Shown in pieces: positions 8,957-18,434 of a stretch of 64,000 nt of DNA (position 1 is the first letter of the stretch; each line of letters starts with the position of its first letter). The notes under the pieces were generated by a model. It had not been told where the DNA came from, did not search any database, and saw nothing but the letters and a program-made list of their open reading frames with translations. Where the stretch lies: positions 56,838 to 120,837 of the forward strand of contig NZ_QJSD01000010.1 in the NCBI RefSeq assembly GCF_003313245.1, given 5' to 3'. The position numbers were made by a program, and so were the translations under genes. The DNA is from Primorskyibacter marinus. GTDB taxonomy: Bacteria; Pseudomonadota; Alphaproteobacteria; Rhodobacterales; Rhodobacteraceae.

Positions 8957-11900
8957 TCAAATCCGCCTGCGATCAGGACGGGACAGCATCCACGCCACGG
9001 CGCTTAGCACATAGATCGACAGCACCAATACGGCGCTGCCCGCAATAAACAGCGCAAGGGCGGCCGTCAGCGGTGCAATCCCTGCCAGCATCGGCAGCGC
9101 GGCAAGAAACACGGGCAGCAGCGCGCCGGTCAGCACGACATAGCCCAGCGTCGCCGCCAGCCAGCCCAGCACAGCCAACAGCGCAGCACCCATTCCCAGC
9201 CGCACGGCCGAGCGGCGAAAGCGCAGCGCGGTCTTCAGCGCCGCCATTTGCCGCGACACGTCATGCTGCATCGCGATCAGCGACGGCACGACCAAAAGCA
9301 CCAGCAGCATGCCAAACCCCAGCCCGTAGACCAGCGTGATCACCGTAGGTTTCAGGAATTGCGCATCGGCAGAGCGTTCATATAGCAGCGGTGCCAGTCC
9401 CAGCACGGTTGTGGCCGTGGTCAGCATCACCGGGCGCAACCTGTCCGCCGCGCCGTCAATGATCGACGGCACAAGCCCGCGCTCTTCGGCGTATTCGTCA
9501 ATCGTCGTTACCAGCACGATGGAATCGTTGATGATGATGCCCGTCATCCCCAGCAGACCCACGACCGAGAACATGCTTAGCGGCACATCCCATAGCGCAT
9601 GGCCGTAGATCGTCCCGACAAGGCCAAACGGGATGATCGCCATCACCACAAGCGGCCGTGTCCAACTGGCAAAGACCCAGGCCAGCACGACATAGATGCC
9701 CAGCAGTACAAGGATCAGCCCGGTGCGCGCGTCATTCAGGAAACGGTCTTCCTGTTCGGACAGGCCGGACAAATGCCATTCAACCTGCTGTTCCGCCGCA
9801 ATCCTGGGCAGGATGTCCTGCTCCAGCAACAGACTGATCTCTTCGGCGCGCGCGGGATCATCCTCGGATATATCGCCAGTGACCGAGATCAACCGCACGC
9901 CGTTCTCGCGCCGAACCGTGGAAAAGCCGGTGCTGCGTGTCACACTGACAATATCGGCAAGCGGTACATATTCGCCCGCAGGCGTGCGCATCTGCGTGCG
10001 TTCCAGAAAATCTGCCGTCAACTCACCATCCGGCAGTTCCACCCGGATCGCCGCACTGCGCGGCCCGTCCGGATAGGTCGCGGCCTCGATCCCGCCCAGA
10101 CGGTTGCGCAAAACGCGACCCAACCCGTCAATGGTAAAGCCAAGCGCCTGCCCTTGTGCGGTCAACTCCAGGATCAGCTCTTCCTTGTCATAGGCCAGAT
10201 TGTCCTCGACCGCTGAGACCTCGGGGAATTGCAGCAGCGCAGATTTCAGCGTCTCAGAGGCCTGTTTCAGCGTCTCCGCGCTGGCACCGGAAAATTGCAC
10301 ATCCAACGCATCACCCCCCGGCCCCGACCGCCCGCCGCGAAAACTGACCGTCTCGGCCAGCGGATGCATCTGCACGGCGTCCTGCAACTCTCCGACGAAT
10401 GCAAAGGACGAATAGGGGCGCAAGTCAGACTCGATCAGTTCAATGGAGATCCCGCCCAGTTGATCGGCATCCTTCGTGTCGGTTCCCGACAAGCCGCGCC
10501 CGGCATTGCCGCCGATCTCTGCGATGACATAATCCAGCGGGTTAAGGCCGTAGCGGTCCTCATACTCCTTGGCCAATGCCTCGGTCGCGCGTTGCATCTC
10601 GTGCATCATTTCCAGCGTGTCGGCGCGCGTCGCCCCTGGTGCCATGGCGAAGTTGCCGGTGACAGAGGCCTGCTCGGGGGCGTTGAAGAACCGCCATTGC
10701 ACATCGCCGCGCACCAGCAGCGCAACCTGACTTGCCAGCAGCGCAATCGTCATCGCAAACACCACATAGCGGGCCTTGACGACACCCGCGATCAGTTGCC
10801 GGAACAGGTTTTTCCGTACCCAGCGAAAACCTCGATTTACCAATCGCGACGGCAGGTCATACCAATGCTCCTTGGCGGAATGTGCCAGAGCGTGGCTCAT
10901 GTGATTCGGCAGGATCAGGAAACATTCCACCAGCGACGCCAGAAGAACAACGATCACCGTAAACGGAATATCAGAGATCAGATCGCCAAAGCGCCCGCCC
11001 ACCGCGACCAACCCGAAAAAGGCGATCACTGTGGTCAGCGTAGCGGAAAACACCGGCAGCGCCATCCGGCGCGCGGCGTTTTCAGCCGCTTCAACCGGGG
11101 TCAGGTTGTGGCGCGACAGGTGGTCGGCATGTTCGCCCACGACAATTGCATCATCCACCACGATGCCCAGCGTGATGATAAGCGCAAACAGCGAGATCAT
11201 GTTGATCGTGATCCCGAACAGGAACATCAGCGCAATCGCCGCCAGCATCGAGGTGGGAATACCCAGTGCCACCCAGAACGCCGTCCGCGCGTTCAGGAAC
11301 AAGAACAGCAAAAGCAGGACAAGCCCCAAGCCCGTCGCGCCATTGTAGAGCAGAATTGTCAGCCGTGCGGTGATCGCTTCGGCGCGGGTGCGGATCAGGT
11401 CGATGCTGACACCCGCTGGCAGGCTCGCCTGCATGTCGCGCGCGACCTCCTCGACGGTACGCTGGATGCCGATCGCATCCCCCTTGTCGGACCGATCAAC
11501 GCGGACGGACAGGGCTGGATTCTCGCCTACAAAATAACTGCGTTGCCGGTCAATCCCCTCGACGCGGATCACCGCCACGTCCCCGACGGTCAGGTTCGAC
11601 CCGTCCGAATTTGACCGCAAGACGATGTCGGCGATCTGGGCGGCAGAGCGCTTTTCCACCCCGGTACGCACCCGCGCATTGGCACCGCCCACATCGCCGG
11701 CCGGGTCTGCATCGACCTCTTCGGCAATCGCCGCAGCAATCTCGGCCATTGTCACATCATGGGCGATCAGGTTGGCGCTTGGCACCTCGATCACCGTTTC
11801 GGGTGCGGCCAAACCGCGAACCGTTGTCCGGGTAACGCCTTCGGTGAACAGCCGCGCGACCAGCTCATCCGCGAACCGGCCCAGTTGATCAACGCCGACG

Positions 11901-12355
11901 GGCCCGGTGATCACCAGATCGGTGACCCTGTCGCGCCACGTTCCACGACGCACTTCGGGATCTTCGGCATCCTCGGGCAGCGTGCTGACGGCATCGACGG
12001 CAGACTGCACATCATCCGCCGCCCGGCTCATATCCCAACCGGGTTCAAACTCCAGCCGGACGCTGGCAGAGCCTTCCCGCGAGGCGGATTCAGTGCTTTC
12101 CACCCCCTCAACCGCCATCAGGGCAGGCTCCAGCACCTGCACGATGGCCCCGTCCACATCAGACGCTCCAGCACCGTCCCAGCGGACAGAGACCGACACA
12201 TTGTCAAGGATCACATCCGGGAAGAACTGCGCCCGCATGCGTGGCAATGCCATAAGTCCCGCGGCAATCAGCAGCACCAGCAGCAGGTTCGCCATGGTCC
12301 GGTGCCGGGTGAAATAGGACAGGATACCACCGGCACCGTCTGGAATGGCTCGCAT
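8957..12355 (-). CDS. RND efflux transporter permease subunit
   Basis: 1132-residue inner-membrane proton-driven exporter of the AcrB/MexB superfamily. TM1 is followed by a large periplasmic loop; TM4 carries GIVVDDAIVVGEHADHL with the paired Asp residues of the proton relay, and the second half repeats the pattern with GMTGIIINDSIVLVTTIDEY. After the normal last helix the protein continues about 90 residues with two or three further hydrophobic segments, which is longer than the usual 1020-1060 residues. It starts 5 bp after the adaptor gene ends, so the two form an operon. No outer-membrane factor gene is adjacent. Confidence 0.92.
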   Translation of the reverse strand: MRAIPDGAGGILSYFTRHRTMANLLLVLLIAAGLMALPRMRAQFFPDVILDNVSVSVRWDGAGASDVDGAIVQVLEPALMAVEGVESTESASREGSASVRLEFEPGWDMSRAADDVQSAVDAVSTLPEDAEDPEVRRGTWRDRVTDLVITGPVGVDQLGRFADELVARLFTEGVTRTTVRGLAAPETVIEVPSANLIAHDVTMAEIAAAIAEEVDADPAGDVGGANARVRTGVEKRSAAQIADIVLRSNSDGSNLTVGDVAVIRVEGIDRQRSYFVGENPALSVRVDRSDKGDAIGIQRTVEEVARDMQASLPAGVSIDLIRTRAEAITARLTILLYNGATGLGLVLLLLFLFLNARTAFWVALGIPTSMLAAIALMFLFGITINMISLFALIITLGIVVDDAIVVGEHADHLSRHNLTPVEAAENAARRMALPVFSATLTTVIAFFGLVAVGGRFGDLISDIPFTVIVVLLASLVECFLILPNHMSHALAHSAKEHWYDLPSRLVNRGFRWVRKNLFRQLIAGVVKARYVVFAMTIALLASQVALLVRGDVQWRFFNAPEQASVTGNFAMAPGATRADTLEMMHEMQRATEALAKEYEDRYGLNPLDYVIAEIGGNAGRGLSGTDTKDADQLGGISIELIESDLRPYSSFAFVGELQDAVQMHPLAETVSFRGGRSGPGGDALDVQFSGASAETLKQASETLKSALLQFPEVSAVEDNLAYDKEELILELTAQGQALGFTIDGLGRVLRNRLGGIEAATYPDGPRSAAIRVELPDGELTADFLERTQMRTPAGEYVPLADIVSVTRSTGFSTVRRENGVRLISVTGDISEDDPARAEEISLLLEQDILPRIAAEQQVEWHLSGLSEQEDRFLNDARTGLILVLLGIYVVLAWVFASWTRPLVVMAIIPFGLVGTIYGHALWDVPLSMFSVVGLLGMTGIIINDSIVLVTTIDEYAEERGLVPSIIDGAADRLRPVMLTTATTVLGLAPLLYERSADAQFLKPTVITLVYGLGFGMLLVLLVVPSLIAMQHDVSRQMAALKTALRFRRSAVRLGMGAALLAVLGWLAATLGYVVLTGALLPVFLAALPMLAGIAPLTAALALFIAGSAVLVLSIYVLSAVAWMLSRPDRRRI

Positions 12356-12360
12356 ACGCC

Positions 12361-13818
12361 CTACCCCCCGATCCGCGATTCAAGGCGCTGTACCGTTGCC
12401 GCGGGCACTCTGGTCTCTTCAAGCTGCGACAAAAGCTGCGCCTTGGCTTCGGCAGGCATCCGGTTATTGGCCTCGACAAAGGCCACCAGCCGCGCCCGAC
12501 GCTCTTCGGTCAGTTCCAGAAGATCCGGCTCTGCGGGAGGCTTTGCACCGCCCGGCTGTAGCGCCCGGACTTTGATGCCCGCCCCCAGCAAAGGCGATCG
12601 TTCCGCCACAACGCTGCGGCCAGCCAGCCCTTCGCCTCGCACCAGTACCTCGTCGCCCTGACGCCGCAGCAAACGGACCGGCTGGCTGGCCAGCCTCTGG
12701 TCCTCGCCGAGGATCAGCACCTCCGACGCCGCATTCAGGGCCGAGGCCGGCAGGCGCACGACCCGCTCCAACGGCGGCTCGACGATTTCTACAGTGACAA
12801 AATCGCCGGGCTTGAAACCGGCAGCCTCCTCCAGACGCGCAAACAGCAGCCGACCGGTCTGCCCCTCGCCCACGGACGCCCCCTCGCGGTTCAGCACGCC
12901 CTGCGCGGTCAGGTTCGATCCGAAAAGGTCCAGCGTCACCGTCACCGGCGCGTCCTGCAAAAGGCCCGCACCGTCCAGCAAGCGCACATATTGCTGTGTC
13001 GAAACCCGGAACGCCACCTCCAAGGCATCTGAATCAAGCAATTCCGCCATTTGTTCATTGGTCGACACAAGCCGCCCCTCGACCACGCTGACGGCGCTCA
13101 GCAGACCAGAAAACCCGGCCCGTAATTCGGTATCCGCCAGCCGCCGCTCGGCCTCTGCCAAGGCAATCGCAGTGCGCGCCAAGGTCGTCGCCGCCTGATC
13201 GATGCGGGCCTCTGCCTGCGCCACCGCCTGCCGCCGCGCCAACACGGCCTGCCGCGCAGACGAGGCTGTTAGCTCGGCCTCTTCCACTGCCGCGGCTGTC
13301 CCGACGCCCCGGTCCACCAGATCACGTTGTCGCACAGCAGCGCGGTTGCGCAATTCGAACTGCTCTTCGGCGGCGGCCTGTTCGTCACGCGCCAGATCCA
13401 GCGCCCGTGCCGCCTCGCGCGCTTCGGCCTCGGCATCCAGAATATCGCTCTTGACCCGATCCAGCGCCGCCTGCGCATCTGCGGGATCAATCCGCGCCAA
13501 CAATTGTCCGGCCTCGACACGCCCGCCCTCGACGAAGGCTGGGTCCAGTTCGCGAAGCGCCCCGCTGGCAGCAGCCCGTATTTCCAATGTCCGACGGCTC
13601 TGCACCTCGCCGTAGGATTGCAAAATAGGCGAAAGCGTTTCCTCTTCCGCCACAATCACATTCACCGCAAATATTCGCTCCCGCGCCTCAACCGCGCGCG
13701 GCGCGCGTCCTAAACGATCCTCGACCGCTTCACGCACGGTCTGAGCTGCATAGACCAGAACCCCCAATGTCAAAGACAGAAGGAACAGGCCAGTCAGGCT
13801 TTTTCTCAGAAATCGCAT
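12361..13818 (-). CDS. RND efflux periplasmic adaptor (membrane fusion protein)
   Basis: 485 residues starting at the ATG at 13818, which gives a signal-anchor MRFLRKSLTGLFLLSLTLGV. After it come a lipoyl-like half (GEVQSRRTLEIRAAASG), a long alpha-helical hairpin rich in Ala/Glu/Arg (about residues 100-230), the second lipoyl half and a beta-barrel with GFSGLLSAVSVVEGRLVST. This is the HlyD/MFP architecture joining the permease to an outer-membrane channel. The C-terminal 60 residues are a charged helix ending in VQRLESRIGG. It is the first gene of the efflux operon; the substrate is unknown. Confidence 0.9.
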   Translation of the reverse strand: MRFLRKSLTGLFLLSLTLGVLVYAAQTVREAVEDRLGRAPRAVEARERIFAVNVIVAEEETLSPILQSYGEVQSRRTLEIRAAASGALRELDPAFVEGGRVEAGQLLARIDPADAQAALDRVKSDILDAEAEAREAARALDLARDEQAAAEEQFELRNRAAVRQRDLVDRGVGTAAAVEEAELTASSARQAVLARRQAVAQAEARIDQAATTLARTAIALAEAERRLADTELRAGFSGLLSAVSVVEGRLVSTNEQMAELLDSDALEVAFRVSTQQYVRLLDGAGLLQDAPVTVTLDLFGSNLTAQGVLNREGASVGEGQTGRLLFARLEEAAGFKPGDFVTVEIVEPPLERVVRLPASALNAASEVLILGEDQRLASQPVRLLRRQGDEVLVRGEGLAGRSVVAERSPLLGAGIKVRALQPGGAKPPAEPDLLELTEERRARLVAFVEANNRMPAEAKAQLLSQLEETRVPAATVQRLESRIGG

Positions 13819-14114
13819 CGCCGCCACATACTCCAAACGGATGGCTCCGCCACCACTGCCCAAGTCTACCCGGCCCGGATACCATGCCAAGCCACAAGAC
13901 TGTTACGCGTCAGCCAGGCATTTCCGTCACAAAGTTTCCCGACCACGGCGTTTTTAACGTCATTCTGCCGCGACATGATCCCTGCCCATTCTCATTGGCA
14001 AAAATACTCCGGGGAGCGCGAGGGGCTGGCCCCTCGTTCCCTACCTCACCTCAAGGCCCGGACCTTTCGACTGGAAAATGGTCTTCTCACCGGATCATCC
14101 GGGGCAGCCCAAAG
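13819..14114. other. Intergenic region between efflux operon and moaB
   Basis: No gene seen. It must contain the promoter of the minus-strand adaptor gene at its left part and, at 13984-14036, a short repeat-like hairpin element described separately. Confidence 0.5.
13984..14036. repeat. REP-like intergenic element with hairpin
   Basis: A run reading GGCAAAAATACTCCGGGGAG is followed by a perfect 7-bp stem (CGAGGGG / CCCCTCG, 14019-14036, loop of four bases). From memory, GGAGTATTTTTG-type strings next to GC hairpins recur in intergenic DNA of Rhodobacteraceae. Within this window I see only this copy, so the repeat status is recalled, not shown. Confidence 0.35.
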
Positions 14115-14657
14115 CTACTTCCGCCGCAGATGTTCATCCAAGCGGGGCATGATCTCGACGAAGTTGCAGGGCCGGTGACGGTAGTCGAGCTGGAAGGCCA
14201 GGATCTCGTCCCAGGCGTCCTTGCAGGCCCCCGGACTGCCCGGCAGGGCGAAAAGATAGGTGCCCTGAGCAACGCCACCTGTTGCCCGGCTCTGCACGGC
14301 ACTCGTGCCGATCTTCTTCATGGAAACGATGGTGAACACCGTCCCGAACGCGTCGATCTCTTTTTCATAGACGTCGCGATGTGCCTCGACGGTTACGTCG
14401 CGCCCCGTCAAGCCTGTGCCACCCGTGGAAATCACGACATCCACCTCCGGGTCCGCGCACCAGTTGCGCAACTGTGCGGCGATCGCCTCACGCTCGTCGC
14501 GGATGATATTGCGGTCTGCCAGGGCATGTCCGGCGGCTTCAATCCGCGCCACCAGGGCGTCGCCGGACCTGTCGTCGGCAAGCGCCCTGCTGTCGCTGAC
14601 GGTCAGCACGGCGATGCGCACCGGCACAAATGGTTTGTCTTCGTCAATCTTGCTCAT
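14115..14657 (-). CDS. moaB: Molybdenum cofactor biosynthesis protein MoaB
   Basis: 180 residues of the MoaB/MogA fold: VLTVSDSRALADDRSGD near the N-terminus and DVVISTGGTGLTGRDVT with the GGTG loop that binds molybdopterin, then FALPGSPGACKDAWDEIL. Family members adenylylate molybdopterin before molybdenum insertion or act as paralogues of MogA. The ATG at 14657 overlaps the stop of the upstream uracil-DNA glycosylase gene by 4 bp (ATGA), so the two are co-translated although their functions are unrelated. Confidence 0.92.
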   Translation of the reverse strand: MSKIDEDKPFVPVRIAVLTVSDSRALADDRSGDALVARIEAAGHALADRNIIRDEREAIAAQLRNWCADPEVDVVISTGGTGLTGRDVTVEAHRDVYEKEIDAFGTVFTIVSMKKIGTSAVQSRATGGVAQGTYLFALPGSPGACKDAWDEILAFQLDYRHRPCNFVEIMPRLDEHLRRK

Positions 14658-15445
14658 GTCCGCCCTTTCAGCCGTGCATTCACCTCAAGCAGGTCCGCCC
14701 ATGCCTCGCGTTTGGCAGCCGGTTTGCGCAACAGGTAAGCGGGATGAAACATCGGCATCACCGGTTTGCCGAATGCCTCGGCCCAGCCCCCCCGCAAGCG
14801 GGTAATGCCACGCCGTCCCAGCAACGCCTGACACGAGATATTGCCCACCGCGACCAAAATCTCTGGCTGCGCCAGTGCAATGTGGCGTTCCAGAAACGGC
14901 AGCATCATCGCAATCTCTTCCGCCTCGGGGTCACGATTGCGCGGCGGCCGCCAGGGCAACACATTGGCGATATAGACCGCGTCCACGACCTGCGCGGCAC
15001 CACGACTCAATCCGATTGCCGCAAACATCCGGTCCAGCAATTGCCCCGCGCGTCCGACAAACGGCTTGCCTTGCAAATCCTCTTCGCGCCCCGGCGCCTC
15101 CCCGACGATCATCAACCGCGCGCCCGGCATCCCGTCCGAAAACACCAGTTGGCGCGCGCCGCGTTTCAACTCGCAATGCGGGAAGGCGTCCATCGCTGTG
15201 CGCAACGCCTCAAGGCTGTTGGCCGACTCTGCCGACGATCGCGCCTCTGCCACTGCGTCAACGCGCGGCGTCGTCGGACCGCGCACCGGGCCCGCAGCAA
15301 CGCCCGGCTTCGCAACCTCAGTTTTCAGCGTCGCGGCAACCTCATAGCGGTTGACCGGCGTGTCACCCACCGCGTCTGTCGCGCCCAGTTCGACCTGCCA
15401 TTCCAGCAGTGCCCGCGCTCTATGCCAATCCATCGCCGAATCCAT
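14654..15445 (-). CDS. Uracil-DNA glycosylase, family-4-like lacking Fe-S cysteines
   Basis: 263 residues. The core has the uracil-pocket motif [21 protein letters not shown], the [14 protein letters not shown] motif and the C-terminal FHPAYLLR loop of family-4 uracil-DNA glycosylases, which remove uracil from DNA to start base excision repair. Two cysteines that bind the 4Fe-4S cluster in classical family 4 are absent: the first of the CxxC pair is Phe (FPHC) and the KCRPP cysteine is Trp (PWRPP). This matches the alphaproteobacterial cluster-free branch described from Bradyrhizobium. The N-terminal ~100 residues are a variable linker. Confidence 0.85.
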   Translation of the reverse strand: MDSAMDWHRARALLEWQVELGATDAVGDTPVNRYEVAATLKTEVAKPGVAAGPVRGPTTPRVDAVAEARSSAESANSLEALRTAMDAFPHCELKRGARQLVFSDGMPGARLMIVGEAPGREEDLQGKPFVGRAGQLLDRMFAAIGLSRGAAQVVDAVYIANVLPWRPPRNRDPEAEEIAMMLPFLERHIALAQPEILVAVGNISCQALLGRRGITRLRGGWAEAFGKPVMPMFHPAYLLRKPAAKREAWADLLEVNARLKGRT

Positions 15446-15563
15446 GGCGCTACCCTACTGCCGTGTTCGCGCGGGGGGAAGGTCCGGCACCGGTCCGAGG
15501 CAGCCCTTGCCGCCCGCCGCCCCACTTCCTATAAGCCCCACAGTCACGGCAGGGAGCCCGCCC

Positions 15564-16514
15564 ATGCGCTTTTCACACAAGCATCTTCTGGGAATAGAAC
15601 CGCTCGCCCCGCATGAGATCTCCATGATCCTCGATTTGGCAGAGCGGTATGTCGATCTGAATCGCGGCCGCGCCAAACATGGCGACGCGCTGGCGGGTCT
15701 GACCCAGATCAACATGTTCTTCGAAAACTCCACCCGGACGCAGGCGAGTTTTGAGCTGGCCGGAATGCGGCTTGGCGCGGATGTGATGAACATGTCGATG
15801 CAGGCGTCCTCCATCAAGAAGGGCGAAACGCTGATCGACACGGCGCTGACGCTGAACGCCATGCATCCCGATCTTCTGGTGGTGCGGCATCCGCATTCGG
15901 GCGCGGTGGACCTGCTGGCACAAAAGGTCAACTGCGCCGTCCTGAATGCGGGCGATGGCCGACACGAACATCCGACACAAGCCTTGCTGGACGCGCTGAC
16001 CATCCGGCGCGCCAAGGGGCGGCTGCACCGGCTAAGCGTCGCGATTTGCGGCGATATTGCCCATAGCCGCGTTGCACGGTCGAACATTCTGCTGCTGGGC
16101 AAGATGGAAAACCGGGTAAAGCTGATCGGCCCGCCTACCCTGATGCCCGCTGGCATCGCGGAGTTCGGCGTCGAGGTCTATCAGGACATGGCCGAAGGCC
16201 TGCAAGATGTGGACGTGGTGATGATGCTGCGCCTTCAGAAAGAGCGCATGGATGGCGGCTTCATCCCGTCAGAGCGCGAATATTACCACCGTTTCGGGCT
16301 GGACGCCCAAAAACTGGCCCATGCCAAGCCGGACGCTATTGTCATGCATCCTGGCCCGATGAATCGCGGGGTCGAGATTGACGGCACCATCGCCGACGAT
16401 ATCAACCGTTCTGTCATTCAGGAACAGGTCGAAATGGGCGTCGCGGTGCGCATGGCCGCAATGGACATACTGGCCCGCAATCTGCGCGCAACCCCGCAAG
16501 AGGTACTGGCATGA
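15564..16514 (+). CDS. pyrB: Aspartate carbamoyltransferase catalytic subunit
   Basis: 316 residues with the carbamoyl-phosphate motif [13 protein letters not shown], the Lys-containing loop [12 protein letters not shown] and the aspartate site [13 protein letters not shown]. It makes N-carbamoyl-aspartate in pyrimidine synthesis. The start at 15564 is preceded by AGGGAG seven bases upstream and gives MRFSHKHLL. It heads a plus-strand cluster with a small membrane protein (4-bp overlap), a dihydroorotase-like protein and plsY. No pyrI-type regulatory subunit is adjacent, which fits the class in which PyrB associates with a dihydroorotase homologue. Confidence 0.96.
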   Translation: MRFSHKHLLGIEPLAPHEISMILDLAERYVDLNRGRAKHGDALAGLTQINMFFENSTRTQASFELAGMRLGADVMNMSMQASSIKKGETLIDTALTLNAMHPDLLVVRHPHSGAVDLLAQKVNCAVLNAGDGRHEHPTQALLDALTIRRAKGRLHRLSVAICGDIAHSRVARSNILLLGKMENRVKLIGPPTLMPAGIAEFGVEVYQDMAEGLQDVDVVMMLRLQKERMDGGFIPSEREYYHRFGLDAQKLAHAKPDAIVMHPGPMNRGVEIDGTIADDINRSVIQEQVEMGVAVRMAAMDILARNLRATPQEVLA

Positions 16515-17092
16515 GTGACCGTTTCAACATTCCCGCGCATGAGGCAGAAGTTGTCCGCGTATTTCTGATCGACCTGCCGGGTGACGGGCAGCGACAGACC
16601 TTTCTGGATGACAGCGAAGGGACATGGGGGCCGATCACGGCGCTGAACCCCACCGCTGAAGGCAAGCCGTTTACGAGGATGGATCGCAGCTACATGGATG
16701 TGGTCGATCCGGGAGATCTTGATGAGGTGGGCCTTAGCGGGTTGCTGATCGAAGGGTACGGCATCGCAGAGGCAGAGGTCGCTCCGCTGCGTGCCCGCCT
16801 GGATGCGATCCGCGACAGCGTGCTGATCGTCGGATCGCGCGCGTTTGCCGGAGATGCGGTGACAGTCGAACCACGCGCACCGCTGAGATGGATCGCGACG
16901 CTTCGCCAGGAACCCGCGCGCGAAACAATGGAACAGCTTCATTCTGCATCGGCCATGGGGCAGGTTTCAGCCGATGACGCGGCTGAACCGGTCAAACCCG
17001 CCCTGCCAATGGTCTTGAAGCTTACACTGTTTCTGATGGCGGTTGCCGTGGTCGTCGCAATTGTGCTGGGCATTTCAGGGGCTGGCGAATGA
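16511..17092 (+). CDS. Tail-anchored conserved hypothetical protein in pyrimidine cluster
   Basis: 193 residues: a soluble N-terminal domain ([17 protein letters not shown] at the start, then [17 protein letters not shown]) and one C-terminal transmembrane helix (about residues 168-190). It overlaps the pyrB stop by 4 bp and precedes the dihydroorotase-like gene by 49 bp, so it is part of the pyr cluster. I know the arrangement from Rhodobacteraceae but no function. A membrane tether or assembly factor for the pyrimidine enzymes would be speculation. Confidence 0.75.
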   Translation: MSDRFNIPAHEAEVVRVFLIDLPGDGQRQTFLDDSEGTWGPITALNPTAEGKPFTRMDRSYMDVVDPGDLDEVGLSGLLIEGYGIAEAEVAPLRARLDAIRDSVLIVGSRAFAGDAVTVEPRAPLRWIATLRQEPARETMEQLHSASAMGQVSADDAAEPVKPALPMVLKLTLFLMAVAVVVAIVLGISGAGE

Positions 17093-17141
17093 CTACGGAT
17101 GTACATGCGGGTCAGCCAATTTCGCGGATGGGGTGCAGGAT

Positions 17142-18434
17142 ATGACAACACTTCTGTGCAATGCCCGGCTGATTGATCCCGAAGCCGGGACAGACAGTAT
17201 AGGTGCGGTTCTGATCCACGGCGCGGAAATCAGTGCCGTCCTGACCGATGTCTCCGAAATCGAGGGTGCCAGGGCGCGCGCCGCGCATATTCTTGACTGC
17301 GGTGGGAAATGCCTCGCACCCGGCATTGTCGATCTGGGCGTGAAGGTCTGCGAACCGGGCGAACGCCACAAGGAAAGCTTTGGCTCTGCCGGATTGGCGG
17401 CTGCGGCGGGCGGTGTGACCACGATCATCACCCGGCCAGACACGCTGCCCGCAATCGACACGCCCGAGACGCTGGAATTCATCCGCCGCCGCGCCAACGA
17501 GGCCGCCCCCGTCCACGTCCTGCCCATGGCCGCGCTGACCAAGGGCCGCGAGGGTCGCGAAATGACCGAAATCGGGTTCCTGCTGGATGCGGGTGCGGTG
17601 GCGTTTTCGGATTGTGACCATGTGGTGCGCGACACCAAGGTGCTGTCGCGGGCGCTGACCTATGCGCGCAGCCTTGGGGCGCTTGTCGTGGGCCACCCGC
17701 AGGAACCGACGCTTTCGGCGGGTGCCGCAGTGACGTCGGGCAAATTTGCCTCGCTGCGCGGGTTGCCTGCGGTTTCGCCTATGGCCGAGCGTATGGGGAT
17801 GGACCGTGATATTGCCCTGCTGGAAATGACCGGGGCGCGCTATCACGCCGACCAGATCACCACCGCCCGCGCCCTGCCCGCGCTGGAACGGGCCCGGCGC
17901 AACGGGCTGGACATCACCGCCGGCGCGTCGATTCACCACCTGACGCTGAACGAGCTGGACGTGGCCGACTATCGTACCTTCTTCAAGCTGAAACCGCCGC
18001 TCCGGTCCGAAGATGATCGGCTGGCCGTGGTCGAGGCGCTGGCCTCCGGCCTGATTGATACGCTGAGTTCAATGCACACTCCACAGGACGAAGAAAGCAA
18101 ACGCCTGCCCTATGAAGAGGCTGCCTCTGGCGCGGTCGGGTTGGAAACGCTGCTGCCTGCCGCGTTGCGCCTTGTTCATGCTGGCCATCTGGACCTGCCC
18201 GCGCTGTTCCGGGCGCTGTCGCTTAACCCGGCAAAACGGTTGGGGCTGCCCTGTGGTCGACTGAGCAAAGGTGCACCCGCCGATCTGGTGCTGTTCGACC
18301 CTGATACCCCGTTCATCATGGACCGCTACACGTTACGATCCAAGTCGCGCAACACGCCCTTTGACGGCCAAAGGATGCAAGGTAGGGTTCTGGCAACCTA
18401 TGTCAGCGGCCAACAGGTCTACGGGAGAGAGTGA
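17142..18434 (+). CDS. pyrC: Dihydroorotase homologue, predicted catalytically inactive (PyrC'/PyrX-like)
   Basis: 430 residues with the overall dihydroorotase fold (APGIVDLGVKVCEPGE, GGVTTIITRPDT, SIHHLTLNELD, LSLNPAKRLGL and a C-terminal APADLVLFDPD). The catalytic metal ligands are missing: the HxH motif is Gly66-Val-Lys68; the second His of the usual HxxH(L/I)ST motif is Asp237; the usual TDHAPH is SMHTPQ, losing Asp (Met311) and His (Gln315). It therefore resembles the inactive DHOase-like subunits that hold aspartate carbamoyltransferase together in Pseudomonas. Start at 17142 has GCAGGA just upstream. The active enzyme must be encoded elsewhere. Confidence 0.85.
   Translation: MTTLLCNARLIDPEAGTDSIGAVLIHGAEISAVLTDVSEIEGARARAAHILDCGGKCLAPGIVDLGVKVCEPGERHKESFGSAGLAAAAGGVTTIITRPDTLPAIDTPETLEFIRRRANEAAPVHVLPMAALTKGREGREMTEIGFLLDAGAVAFSDCDHVVRDTKVLSRALTYARSLGALVVGHPQEPTLSAGAAVTSGKFASLRGLPAVSPMAERMGMDRDIALLEMTGARYHADQITTARALPALERARRNGLDITAGASIHHLTLNELDVADYRTFFKLKPPLRSEDDRLAVVEALASGLIDTLSSMHTPQDEESKRLPYEEAASGAVGLETLLPAALRLVHAGHLDLPALFRALSLNPAKRLGLPCGRLSKGAPADLVLFDPDTPFIMDRYTLRSKSRNTPFDGQRMQGRVLATYVSGQQVYGRE

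Noticed and set aside
10229-11614. Long plus-strand frame opposite the RND permease
   Set aside because: It lies wholly inside the well-supported permease gene and its protein is His/Gln/Arg rich without motifs, as expected of an antisense shadow in GC-rich DNA.
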